DNA of 12,311 nt from Bacillota bacterium (GTDB lineage Bacteria > Bacillota > Clostridia > Christensenellales > CAG-138). The translations under genes were made by a program, and so were the position numbers. The notes below the pieces were generated by a model. That model did not search any database, had not been told where the DNA came from, and saw only the letters and a list, made by a program, of their open reading frames with translations. The DNA is taken from positions 1 to 12,311 of the forward strand of contig JAEWZS010000153.1 of NCBI GenBank assembly GCA_023458355.1. The letters are read 5' to 3'. Positions 1-6,612 of the stretch are shown piece by piece (the stretch's first letter is position 1; each line of letters begins with the position of its first letter).

Positions 1-2
1 AC

Positions 3-218
3 CCTGCTGCGAAACGCGAGGAAGGTAAAGGAATGCATGTAATTGAGCAACTTTATCTTTATTATAAAGACCATATAGAGCTTTTGCCCGAGGAATTTGC
101 CAAGAATATTGAGGCAGATGGGGAAGCGCGCGTAGCCGCAGATTATATTGCTTGCATGACGGATCGTTACGCCATCAAAGAATATCAAAGGTTGTTCGTG
201 CCTTCGGAATGGCAATGA
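3..218 (+). CDS. dgt: Deoxyguanosinetriphosphate triphosphohydrolase-like protein, C-terminal end (partial)
   Basis: Only the last 71 codons are present; the gene starts upstream of the window and the frame is open to its left edge. The tail carries the end-of-protein pattern of HD-domain dGTPases: a helix of the type IEQLYLYYKDH followed by LPEEF, then the family signature VAADYIACMTDRYAIKEYQRLF just before the stop. Family members hydrolyse dGTP (or other dNTPs) to the deoxynucleoside and triphosphate, which influences dNTP pools. The HD metal-binding residues would lie upstream and cannot be checked. In many Clostridia this gene sits directly before dnaG and rpoD, as here, which supports the call. 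The ATG at position 33 is internal, not the true start. The gap of 107 bases to dnaG is AT-rich, with no convincing terminator, so dnaG may be co-transcribed with it. Confidence 0.82.
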   Translation, partial: PAAKREEGKGMHVIEQLYLYYKDHIELLPEEFAKNIEADGEARVAADYIACMTDRYAIKEYQRLFVPSEWQ

Positions 219-325
219 CTGTTATTTAGAGAAAATCTAATATATTTCGTAAAGATTTTTGTCCGAAAAAGGATTTTTTGCTCTGTGCGTCGAACAAGCA
301 ACACTTGCGGAAGGAGGGGGCGTTC

Positions 326-2092
326 ATGGCTTTGTTTCCGGATGCATGGATGACGGAACTGCTGAGCAAGAGCGATATCGTTTCCCTCGTATCCGAATAC
401 GTATCCTTAAAGCCAAAGGGAAGACGAATGTGGGGGTGCTGCCCATTCCATAACGAAAAAACGCCTTCTTTCTCGGTGGATGCGGACAAGCAGCTTTATT
501 ACTGTTTCGGATGCCACGCAGGCGGGAGCGCGATACAATTCGTGATGGAATCTGAAAAGCTGCCTTACGGGGAGGCGGTAAAATTTCTCGCGCAGCGTGC
601 CAACATGGAGCTTCCTGCGGAAGTCAATGACGAAAAGCTTCGAAAGGAGCGCGCGCATAAGGAAAGGCTTTATGCTGCCTGTATGGAGGCGGCGCGATAT
701 TACCACAAAGAGCTTATCGGGCCAAATGGCGTTGAAGCCCGAAACTATCTACTAAAGCGCGGCATCGACCGTGCTACGGTGAAAAAGTTCGGCCTGGGAT
801 ATGCACCCGCAGGTTGGGAAAACCTTAAGCCGTATTTGATGCTCAAGGGTTTTACCGAGGAGGAGCTTATAAGCGCGGGGCTTGCTGTGCAGGGGAAAAA
901 CGCATCCTGCTACGATGCATACCGCGACCGCGTGATATTCCCTATTATCGCCACCAACGGACGTGTAATCGCATTCGGTGCGCGCACCATGAAAAACGAG
1001 ACCCCGAAATATATCAATACCGGCGATACACCCATTTACAACAAACGGCAGAACCTCTATGCGCTCAATCTGCAAAAGGGGAAACAGATAGCTGATCTTA
1101 TCATGGTCGAAGGGTATATGGACGTGATAAGCCTCTATAAGGGAGGGGTCGAAAACACCGTGGCTTCGCTTGGAACAGCACTAACGGTACAGCAGGCGAG
1201 GCTCATCAAGCGGTATGTGCAAAAGGTGTATATCTGCTACGACGGCGATGCAGCAGGTCAGAACGCTACCATTCGCGGCATGGACATCCTCGCAGGGGAG
1301 GGCCTTGACGTAAAGATCATGGCAGTACCCGACGAACTTGACCCGGACGATTACATACGAAAATTCGGACGTGACGCGTTTCTTTCCCTTAGAGACTCGG
1401 CCATGACGCTCAATCAGTTTAAGCTCGAGCACATGGCAAAGGAGTTTGATTTTAGCCTGGAAGATGGCCGCGAGGGTTATGCAAAAAAGGCATGCGCGTT
1501 TGTTGGTACGCTCGAGCCGGTCGAACGAGAACGCTATGCCCCGCTCATTGCGCGAAAAACCGGCCTGAATCTTAATTCCGTCAAGGCACAATGCTCTGTA
1601 GCAGGTGCCCCGCAGCAGAATAGCATTGGTAAAAATCGGAATACTAGAAGTAAAAAAACCGAGGAAAATCAAGGAAAACGCAGGAAAATGGAGCGGATGC
1701 TCCTCTCGGCGATGATGAACTCAAAAGAAGCGGCCTTTCTCGCAGCGGAGAAAATGGCAAAAGAAAACATTAGCTTCTCTGTACCGGAGGAGCAAAGGTT
1801 TGCAGACGAGCTTCTTGTCGCTTATATGGAAAGCGATGATCCCAAGCTCGAGCTGATGGTCGCTAAGTGCGGGCCGGAAACGGCCGAAGCCGTTATGGCG
1901 GCGATGGAGGCGGAGCAAGCACTCGTAGAGCCCACGAGAACCGCACTCGACTGCATTGCACAGCTTAACGCAGAGATGCTTAAAGAGCGCATCAACGAGC
2001 TCAATGCCGACTATATGAGCGGCTTAGCGGGTACGGAGGCTCTCGAAGAAGCAAAACGCCTGCAAATGAAACTCAAGGGGTTGCGTACATAG
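326..2092 (+). CDS. dnaG: DNA primase DnaG
   Basis: 588 aa, the usual length for Firmicute primases. It synthesises RNA primers for the replication fork together with the replicative helicase. An N-terminal CHC2 zinc finger is visible, with ligands C39, H42, C60 and C63 (CPFH and CFGC). The catalytic core carries the TOPRIM residues E262 in EGYMD and D306/D308 in DGDAAG, followed by the acidic motif LDPDDYIRKFG (D339, D341). After about residue 425 comes a hydrophilic, low-complexity linker rich in N, K and R, then the divergent C-terminal helicase-interacting part. I chose ATG 326 over the in-frame ATG at 278 because AAGGAGG at 311-317 is spaced 8 bases from it, and because the encoded N terminus then matches the usual few residues before the zinc domain. 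It lies between dgt and rpoD, 37 bases before rpoD, and is probably co-transcribed with rpoD as a macromolecular-synthesis operon. Confidence 0.97.
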   Translation: MALFPDAWMTELLSKSDIVSLVSEYVSLKPKGRRMWGCCPFHNEKTPSFSVDADKQLYYCFGCHAGGSAIQFVMESEKLPYGEAVKFLAQRANMELPAEVNDEKLRKERAHKERLYAACMEAARYYHKELIGPNGVEARNYLLKRGIDRATVKKFGLGYAPAGWENLKPYLMLKGFTEEELISAGLAVQGKNASCYDAYRDRVIFPIIATNGRVIAFGARTMKNETPKYINTGDTPIYNKRQNLYALNLQKGKQIADLIMVEGYMDVISLYKGGVENTVASLGTALTVQQARLIKRYVQKVYICYDGDAAGQNATIRGMDILAGEGLDVKIMAVPDELDPDDYIRKFGRDAFLSLRDSAMTLNQFKLEHMAKEFDFSLEDGREGYAKKACAFVGTLEPVERERYAPLIARKTGLNLNSVKAQCSVAGAPQQNSIGKNRNTRSKKTEENQGKRRKMERMLLSAMMNSKEAAFLAAEKMAKENISFSVPEEQRFADELLVAYMESDDPKLELMVAKCGPETAEAVMAAMEAEQALVEPTRTALDCIAQLNAEMLKERINELNADYMSGLAGTEALEEAKRLQMKLKGLRT

Positions 2093-2115
2093 CGCAGCTG
2101 TAAGAATACAAAAAT

Positions 2116-2132
2116 GAGGAGGGGCAGCTTTG
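2116..2132 (+). promoter_or_regulatory. Ribosome binding site fixing a TTG start for rpoD
   Basis: GAGGAGGGG at 2116-2124 is followed after 5 bases by TTG at 2130-2132. There is no ATG or GTG at a comparable spacing, and the frame from TTG gives the expected SigA N terminus. The strong Shine-Dalgarno probably compensates for the weak start codon. Confidence 0.75.
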
Positions 2133-3209
2133 GAAAACAAGGAACCCCAAGCAAAAAAAATAGACGACCTTCTGGAACAGGGTAAAAGCAAAGGTGTACT
2201 GACCTATAAGGAGGTTATGGACACTCTGGACGAGCTCGAACTCGATACTGAGCAGATTGAACGCATCTACGACAAGTTCGAGGCGCTCAATATCGACGTC
2301 GTGGAGGATATCGATATCAACGACGATATTGCCGATGATCTTACGGAGGTTGAAAGCGCTGTAACGCCCGACGACGGTGTCGCTATAGACGACCCTGTGC
2401 GCATGTATTTGAAGGAAATTGGCAAGGTGCCGCTTTTGAACGCGCAGGAAGAAATCGAAATAGCGCAGCGCATGGCAGACGGGGATCAAAATGCCAAGCG
2501 ACAGCTTGCGGAGGCAAACCTTAGGCTGGTAGTCTCGGTTGCAAAGCGTTATGTAGGCCGCGGCATGCTGTTTTTAGACCTTATACAGGAGGGCAATCTC
2601 GGTTTGATAAAAGCCGTGGAGAAGTTCGACTACCGCAAGGGCTACAAATTTTCTACCTATGCCACATGGTGGATCAGACAGGCTATAACCCGCGCGATTG
2701 CCGACCAGGCACGTACCATACGTATACCCGTGCATATGGTAGAAACCATCAACAAGCTTATCCGCGTGAATCGCCAACTTTTACAGGAGTACGGCCGTGA
2801 ACCACGGCCTGATGAGATTGCACGTGAAATGGGAATCAGCGAGGATAAGGTCCGCGAGATTATCAAGGTCGCGCAGGAGCCTGTTTCGCTCGAAACGCCG
2901 ATCGGCGAGGAGGAAGACAGCCATCTTGGCGATTTCATTCCCGATGACGATGCACCTGCACCTGCTGAGGTGGCAGCGTTCATGCTTTTAAAAGAGCAGC
3001 TCATGGAAGTGCTCGATACGCTTACCCCGCGTGAAGAAAAGGTATTAAGGCTTCGCTTCGGATTGGACGACGGTAAGGCACGCACGCTCGAGGAGGTCGG
3101 TCGCGAATTCAACGTAACCCGAGAGCGTATCCGCCAAATCGAGGCTAAAGCGCTCCGCAAGCTTCGCCACCCGTCAAGAAGTAAGAAGCTTAGGGATTTT
3201 CTGGAATAA
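2130..3209 (+). CDS. rpoD: RNA polymerase primary sigma factor SigA/RpoD
   Basis: 359 aa, matching the compact SigA of Firmicutes without the large non-conserved region of proteobacterial sigma-70. It directs core RNA polymerase to housekeeping promoters. Visible parts: an acidic region 1.1-like N terminus (about 1-80); region 1.2 with [17 protein letters not shown] (88-103); region 2 from about 125 to 200, including [10 protein letters not shown], the core-binding [18 protein letters not shown] and the -10 recognition/melting segment [19 protein letters not shown]; region 3 at about 205-280; and region 4 from 299, with [16 protein letters not shown] and the -35-binding helix-turn-helix around [20 protein letters not shown]. 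The start is TTG, supported by the upstream Shine-Dalgarno. A strong terminator follows 10 bases after the stop, so rpoD ends the operon. The promoters marked in this window fit sigma-A consensus, consistent with this protein. Confidence 0.98.
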   Translation: MENKEPQAKKIDDLLEQGKSKGVLTYKEVMDTLDELELDTEQIERIYDKFEALNIDVVEDIDINDDIADDLTEVESAVTPDDGVAIDDPVRMYLKEIGKVPLLNAQEEIEIAQRMADGDQNAKRQLAEANLRLVVSVAKRYVGRGMLFLDLIQEGNLGLIKAVEKFDYRKGYKFSTYATWWIRQAITRAIADQARTIRIPVHMVETINKLIRVNRQLLQEYGREPRPDEIAREMGISEDKVREIIKVAQEPVSLETPIGEEEDSHLGDFIPDDDAPAPAEVAAFMLLKEQLMEVLDTLTPREEKVLRLRFGLDDGKARTLEEVGREFNVTRERIRQIEAKALRKLRHPSRSKKLRDFLE

Positions 3210-3218
3210 AATAGTTGT

Positions 3219-3260
3219 AAAATGGAGCTGTTTCAGATTCCGAAACAGCTCCATTTTTAT
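3219..3260. terminator. Bidirectional intrinsic terminator between rpoD and the 99-aa gene
   Basis: A perfect 14-bp stem (AATGGAGCTGTTTC at 3221-3234 with its complement at 3242-3255) encloses a 7-base loop (AGATTCC). It is followed on the plus strand by a T-rich tract to 3266 and flanked on the left by AAAA, so it also has a U tract when read on the minus strand. It terminates rpoD rightwards. It can also serve the convergent 99-aa gene, whose stop codon (3257-3259) lies in the T tract. Confidence 0.93.
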
Positions 3261-3556
3261 TTTTTCAGTTCACCCATGACATCGAATAGCCTTCGCTGCT
3301 GCTCGGGGCTCAGCATCGGCATGAGCCGCTGTGCGACGTTATCAAGCTCCTGATCGTTCATGCCGCCGGACTTTTTGTAGTTTTTAAGCTCCCGCAAAAG
3401 TTCACTTTGGCTTTTACCACTGTATTTATTTACGGTATCCTGAATTGTGTTTATTGTACCTTGATCCATGTTCTGTGCCATGCGAACGGCCTCCTCATAA
3501 TCTACCGGGGGCCTTTGCGTGCCGCCTGTTTTGCTGCCCTTCAAGCTTCGTTTCAT
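3257..3556 (-). CDS. Small hypothetical protein with a P-x3-P-x10-G helix motif
   Basis: 99 aa; I do not recognise a named family. It has a basic, disordered-looking start (about 1-17), then predicted helices at about 19-43, and a segment GKSQSELLRELKNYKKSGG (47-65) linked to a C-terminal helical stretch with MPMLSPEQQRRLFDVMGEL (79-97). There is no signal peptide, membrane segment or cysteine. It is supported as a real gene by GGAGGTGG (complement of 3564-3571) 7 bases before the ATG, by its own terminator, and by its position in a gap that no other credible frame fills. The general layout (a GKS-E-L helix, a charged linker, then a P-L-SP-EQ helix) resembles small proteins I recall from other Clostridia, but no function follows. 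It is divergent to the 154-aa gene and shares a short motif with it. Confidence 0.8.
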   Translation of the reverse strand: MKRSLKGSKTGGTQRPPVDYEEAVRMAQNMDQGTINTIQDTVNKYSGKSQSELLRELKNYKKSGGMNDQELDNVAQRLMPMLSPEQQRRLFDVMGELKK

Positions 3557-3577
3557 TTATCGACCACCTCCGTATCA

Positions 3578-3606
3578 TTTCTATGCGGCGTTTTAAGGAA
3601 TTGGAA
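3578..3606 (-). promoter_or_regulatory. Possible promoter for the 99-aa gene
   Basis: Read on the minus strand, TTCCAA (complement of 3601-3606) and TAGAAA (complement of 3578-3583) are 17 bases apart and sit just upstream of the Shine-Dalgarno. Both hexamers match consensus poorly, so this is a weak candidate only. Confidence 0.25.
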
Positions 3607-3629
3607 CAACCGCACTTATTGTGCATCGG

Positions 3630-3657
3630 TTCATGAAATGCGTAAGCTGCATACAAT
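3630..3657 (+). promoter_or_regulatory. Possible promoter for the 154-aa gene
   Basis: TACAAT at 3652-3657 matches the -10 consensus at five of six positions. TTCATG at 3630-3635 is a poor -35, 16 bases upstream. The start codon follows 28 bases downstream. The divergent intergenic region of 129 bases must hold promoters for both flanking genes. Confidence 0.4.
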
Positions 3658-3685
3658 ACAATAGTAATCGAACGGGGGAAGATCT

Positions 3686-4150
3686 ATGCAGAGGATCGCG
3701 CCAAACACCGTGCCGCCTAGGCAGGGCGGTGGCGGCGGCAACAATACGGGCCATCATGATTCGCCTGCGCTTATAATGGGTAGGAGGATACGTGCTGAGC
3801 AGGGCGTAGAGCGCGCACGGCAGTACCTTATCGCGATGGAGCCATTTATCGCACCTGCAGAGCGCGCGCATATCGCGCAGCAGCTTGGGATACAGCTTCC
3901 TATGCACCAGGAGCAGCGGCATTTTGAGCCGAATAATGAACCGCGGGATACAGGGTATTCGCAGCAACCTATGCCCAATTTCGGTAACGTTAACGTAAAT
4001 GGCATGCCGAATTTTGCAGGGATGGGAAACAACAACCTCATGCAGATGATGCAGATGATGAATGCGTTTGGCGGCATGCAGGGCAGCAAGGGAAAAATGG
4101 ATCCCATGCTCATGGCACAAATGCTCGGCAGCATGATGGGAAAAAAGTAA
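3686..4150 (+). CDS. Hypothetical Gly/Asn/Met-rich protein
   Basis: 154 aa; family not recognised. Three zones are visible. Residues 1-31 are disordered, with a GGGGGNN run and HH. A short helical zone at about 32-72 contains RARQYLIAMEPFIAPAER. A long Asn/Pro/Met/Gln-rich tail follows, in which residues 111-154 hold 13 methionines, including LMQMMQMMN and MLMAQMLGSMMGKK. There is no signal peptide and no credible membrane helix. The start is supported by GGGGGAAG at 3674-3681. The longer open frame on the opposite strand (3593-4210) crosses both flanking intergenic regions and lacks a ribosome binding site, so I take the plus strand as coding. The helical zone shares the spacing P-x3-P-x10-G with the divergent 99-aa protein. 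The Met-rich amphipathic tail could mediate self-association or peptide or membrane contact; this is inference. Confidence 0.75.
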   Translation: MQRIAPNTVPPRQGGGGGNNTGHHDSPALIMGRRIRAEQGVERARQYLIAMEPFIAPAERAHIAQQLGIQLPMHQEQRHFEPNNEPRDTGYSQQPMPNFGNVNVNGMPNFAGMGNNNLMQMMQMMNAFGGMQGSKGKMDPMLMAQMLGSMMGKK

Positions 4151-4254
4151 TTCGACGTTAAACGGGCCTATGGCGGTTTTTTGGCCTGCTACATCATGCG
4201 GCTCTCGCAAATGTATTGGGCCTTAATAACCGACATTTCATCCGTTGCGTGCTC

Positions 4255-4283
4255 TTGCGCGCTTTTATTTGAGCGTATATAAT
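4255..4283 (+). promoter_or_regulatory. Probable promoter of the nth-obg-yhbY operon
   Basis: A perfect -10 TATAAT at 4278-4283 follows TTGCGC at 4255-4260 after exactly 17 bases. The -35 keeps only the TTG of consensus. The nth start codon is 50 bases downstream, preceded by AAGGCGAGG. The rest of the 183-base gap after the 154-aa gene shows no clear terminator or other element. Confidence 0.65.
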
Positions 4284-4333
4284 GAATTGCGCATATTTTG
4301 GGATATGGCGTAATTTTTTAAGGCGAGGACGGC

Positions 4334-4990
4334 ATGAAGGAAAGCGTCAAAAAGAAAAAGGAAAGACTAAATAGGGCGCTTGATCTGCTGGCGCAAACCT
4401 ATCCTGACGCTGCGCCGCAACTTGATTTTACGAACGCTTTTGAGTTGTTGATTGCCACAATGCTCAGCGCGCAGTGTACGGACAAGCAGGTGAACAAGTG
4501 CACGAAGGTGTTGTTTTCCGTACATAAAACACCGCAGGCATTTGCTGTTCTTTCGGAGGACGAGCTCACGCCTTACATCAAGGGTTGCGGCTTATATAAA
4601 ACCAAGGCAAAGCATATCCTTGAAACGTGCAGGATACTTACGGAGCAATATGGCGGTTTGGTGCCAAGAGACCGTGACACGCTCATGACACTTCCGGGTG
4701 TCGGAAGAAAGACCGCCAACGTGGTTATTTCAAATGCGTTTCAAGTACCCGCCATAGCGGTTGATACACATGTGTTCCGCGTGGCAAACCGCATCGGCTT
4801 TGCAAGTGCAAAAGATGTGCTCAATACAGAAAAGCAGCTTATGGAAGCAATCAAAAAGGAACAATGGACTATCGCACACCATTACTTGATTTTTCACGGG
4901 CGGCGTGTCTGTACAGCACGAAACCCCAAATGCGATATATGTACCATACGCGAATGCTGCGCTTACTATGTAAGCGGAAAGACGGAATAG
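4334..4990 (+). CDS. nth: Endonuclease III (DNA glycosylase/AP lyase)
   Basis: 218 aa, standard length. It removes oxidised pyrimidines from DNA and cleaves the resulting abasic site in base-excision repair. The helix-hairpin-helix LPGVGRKTANV (120-130) contains the catalytic lysine K126, and the catalytic aspartate is D144 in VDTHVFRVANR. The [4Fe-4S] cluster loop is intact as C193-x6-C200-x2-C203-x5-C209; a non-ligand C208 sits next to C209. MLSAQCTDKQVN (43-54) is the conserved N-terminal segment. The first 12 residues are strongly basic. The stop codon abuts the obg start directly, so the two genes are co-transcribed and probably translationally coupled. The gene is first in the operon behind a promoter with a perfect -10. 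Confidence 0.97.
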   Translation: MKESVKKKKERLNRALDLLAQTYPDAAPQLDFTNAFELLIATMLSAQCTDKQVNKCTKVLFSVHKTPQAFAVLSEDELTPYIKGCGLYKTKAKHILETCRILTEQYGGLVPRDRDTLMTLPGVGRKTANVVISNAFQVPAIAVDTHVFRVANRIGFASAKDVLNTEKQLMEAIKKEQWTIAHHYLIFHGRRVCTARNPKCDICTIRECCAYYVSGKTE

Positions 4991-6259
4991 ATGCAATACG
5001 TAGATAAAGCAAAAATAATCATCAAATCAGGCGATGGCGGGGACGGGAGCGTTTCCTTCCACCGCGAAAAGTACGTCGCCAAGGGTGGTCCCGATGGAGG
5101 CAACGGCGGCAAGGGCGGTAACGTCATATTTGCGGCCGATCCTAACATGAGTACACTCCTGGATTTTAAATACAGCCGCCATTTCTTTGCGCAAAACGGC
5201 GAAGGCGGAAGCGCACGGCTAAGTAGCGGCAAATCAGGCACGGATATGGTTATCATGGTGCCTGTGGGCACGCTCGTGCGCGACATCAAAACCGGCCGTA
5301 TCGTGGCGGATCTTAATGTGCCCGATAAAAGGAAAATTGTACTGCACGGCGGCAGAGGCGGCAAAGGCAACGCGCATTTTGCAACGCCGACAAGGCAGGC
5401 GCCGCGCTATTCGCAGCCCGGGCAAAAGACGCTCGAGCATGAGGTGGAGCTCGAATTAAAAACGATTGCAGACGTAGGGCTTATCGGACTTCCGAATGTC
5501 GGAAAATCTACTATACTATCCGTACTAACAAGCGCCCGTCCTAAGATTGCCAATTATCACTTTACAACGCTTACCCCCAATTTAGGCGTGGTGAAGCGCT
5601 ACGAAAACACATTCGTGCTGGCGGACATCCCCGGTCTCATTGAAGGTGCAGCGGAAGGTGCAGGCCTCGGACACGATTTCTTAAGGCATGTGGAGCGTAC
5701 ACGCATGCTCGTGCATGTGGTGGATGTCTCGGGCTTTGAGGGTAGGGACCCGATAGAAGATTACCACCAGATCAACGAGGAGCTTAAAAAATACAGCGAG
5801 CGGCTATCCCAACTCCCGCAGATTGTCGCCGCCAATAAAATGGATATAACGGGTGCCGAGGAAAATCTAGTATTGCTTAAAAAAGTACTCGAGCAGAAAA
5901 ACGTAAAGGTGTTTCCCGTTTCGGCAGCTGCGGTTAAAGGTTTTGACGAGCTGCTTGACGAGATTACAAAAGTACTTTCCGTCCTTCCGAAAACGTATGA
6001 GTTTGAAGAAGAAGAGATGGAGCAGAAGCAAAAATACGAGCCCGGTTTTGAAATCTCGGTTGAAAACGGTGTGTTCGTGGTATCGGGTGGTACCATCGAA
6101 TATCTGTTGGATACCACCTATGCAGATGATGACGCATCTATGCGGCGTTTCCAGCAGTTCCTCGTCAAGGAGGGTATCATAGCGGCGCTTCGTGAAAAAG
6201 GTGCCACAGAGGATAGTACCGTTCGCATGGGTGAATGGGAATTTGATTTTGTAGAATAG
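4991..6259 (+). CDS. obg: GTPase Obg/CgtA (ObgE family)
   Basis: 422 aa. An essential, ribosome-associated GTPase involved in 50S maturation and stress control. The glycine-rich Obg fold occupies about 1-158 (SGDGGDGSVSFHREKYV, GGPDGGNGGKGG, HGGRGGKGN). The G domain follows: G1 GLPNVGKST (166-174), the G2-region threonines TTLTPNLG (192-199), G3 DIPGLIEGA (212-220), G4 NKMD (282-285), G5 SAAA (311-314). An acidic E-rich linker (337-343) leads to a C-terminal OCT domain (about 350-422) ending in EWEFDF. The three-domain layout is that of Firmicute Obg. The ATG follows the nth stop with no gap, and the Shine-Dalgarno inside nth (GGAAAGACGG) is weak, so expression may depend on coupling to nth translation. 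Confidence 0.98.
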   Translation: MQYVDKAKIIIKSGDGGDGSVSFHREKYVAKGGPDGGNGGKGGNVIFAADPNMSTLLDFKYSRHFFAQNGEGGSARLSSGKSGTDMVIMVPVGTLVRDIKTGRIVADLNVPDKRKIVLHGGRGGKGNAHFATPTRQAPRYSQPGQKTLEHEVELELKTIADVGLIGLPNVGKSTILSVLTSARPKIANYHFTTLTPNLGVVKRYENTFVLADIPGLIEGAAEGAGLGHDFLRHVERTRMLVHVVDVSGFEGRDPIEDYHQINEELKKYSERLSQLPQIVAANKMDITGAEENLVLLKKVLEQKNVKVFPVSAAAVKGFDELLDEITKVLSVLPKTYEFEEEEMEQKQKYEPGFEISVENGVFVVSGGTIEYLLDTTYADDDASMRRFQQFLVKEGIIAALREKGATEDSTVRMGEWEFDFVE

Positions 6260-6272
6260 TAGGAGAAAAACA

Positions 6273-6569
6273 ATGCTTACAAGCAAACAGCGTGCCGCTT
6301 TGCGCGGCATGGCAAATACGCTCGAGTCCCTTTTTCAAATAGGGAAAGCCGGCATTACGGAAACTGTGATAGAGCAGCTTGATCTCGCGATAGAGGCGCG
6401 TGAGCTCATTAAGATTACGGTGCTTGAAAGTGCTGGTCTAGGCGCTCGCGAAGCAGGCGAGGAGCTTGCAAAAGCGCTTCGTGCGGAATCTGTACAATCG
6501 ATTGGGCGAAAGGTCGTGCTCTATCGACGCAACCACGACAAGCCAATTATTGATCTTCCTAAAAAGTAA
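6273..6569 (+). CDS. yhbY: YhbY-type CRM-domain RNA-binding protein
   Basis: 98 aa, essentially one CRM domain. Family members associate with pre-50S ribosomal particles. It starts LTSKQRAALRGMANTLES (2-19), followed by the GKAG loop at 24-27 (the GxxG RNA-binding motif in the family context FQIGKAG), then IEARELIKITVLESAG (40-55), and ends with a strand IGRKVVLYRRN (77-87). AGGAG lies 7-8 bases before the ATG, and the gap to obg is 13 bases, so it is the third gene of the nth-obg-yhbY unit. Obg and YhbY both act on the large ribosomal subunit, consistent with co-expression. A strong terminator follows the stop by 11 bases. Confidence 0.95.
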   Translation: MLTSKQRAALRGMANTLESLFQIGKAGITETVIEQLDLAIEARELIKITVLESAGLGAREAGEELAKALRAESVQSIGRKVVLYRRNHDKPIIDLPKK

Positions 6570-6580
6570 CCTTTTCGGAT

Positions 6581-6611
6581 AAAAAAGGCGCAGGGGTACT
6601 GCGCCTTTTTT
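6581..6611. terminator. Bidirectional intrinsic terminator between yhbY and the membrane-protein gene
   Basis: A perfect 13-bp stem (AAAAAAGGCGCAG at 6581-6593 and CTGCGCCTTTTTT at 6599-6611) closes a 5-base loop (GGGTA). A/T tracts on both sides allow termination in both directions. The minus-strand gene stop (6613-6615) is one base away, so one hairpin serves both convergent genes. Confidence 0.95.
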
Positions 6612-6612
6612 C

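Noticed and set aside
278..325. Earlier in-frame ATG for dnaG adding 16 residues
   Set aside because: No ribosome binding site before 278, whereas 326 has AAGGAGG at good spacing, and the extra residues are not typical of primases.
219..325. AT-rich gap between dgt and dnaG inspected for promoter or terminator
   Set aside because: Only a 5-bp A/T stem around GTCCG (TTTTT/AAAAA) and no hexamer pair at proper spacing; nothing supportable.
1181..1672. 163-codon open frame antisense to dnaG
   Set aside because: Lies wholly within the conserved primase core and linker; no supporting signals.
2657..3160. 167-codon open frame antisense to rpoD
   Set aside because: Ser/Arg-rich product typical of an antisense shadow over a highly conserved sigma gene; no Shine-Dalgarno or terminator.
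3612..3624. GCAC-ttatt-GTGC inverted repeat in the divergent intergenic region
   Set aside because: Four-base arms occur readily by chance; no second copy was seen near the other promoters.
4161..4190. Possible terminator after the 154-aa gene (GC-rich stretch followed by T6)
   Set aside because: The best stems are 3-4 bp (GCC/GGC or GGCC/GGCC) and the T run falls inside one of the loops.
3593..4210. 205-codon open frame on the minus strand, longer than the 154-aa plus-strand gene it covers
   Set aside because: It spans both flanking intergenic regions including promoter-like sequence, has no ribosome binding site, and its His/Leu-rich product is what the complement of Met/Gln-rich codons would give.
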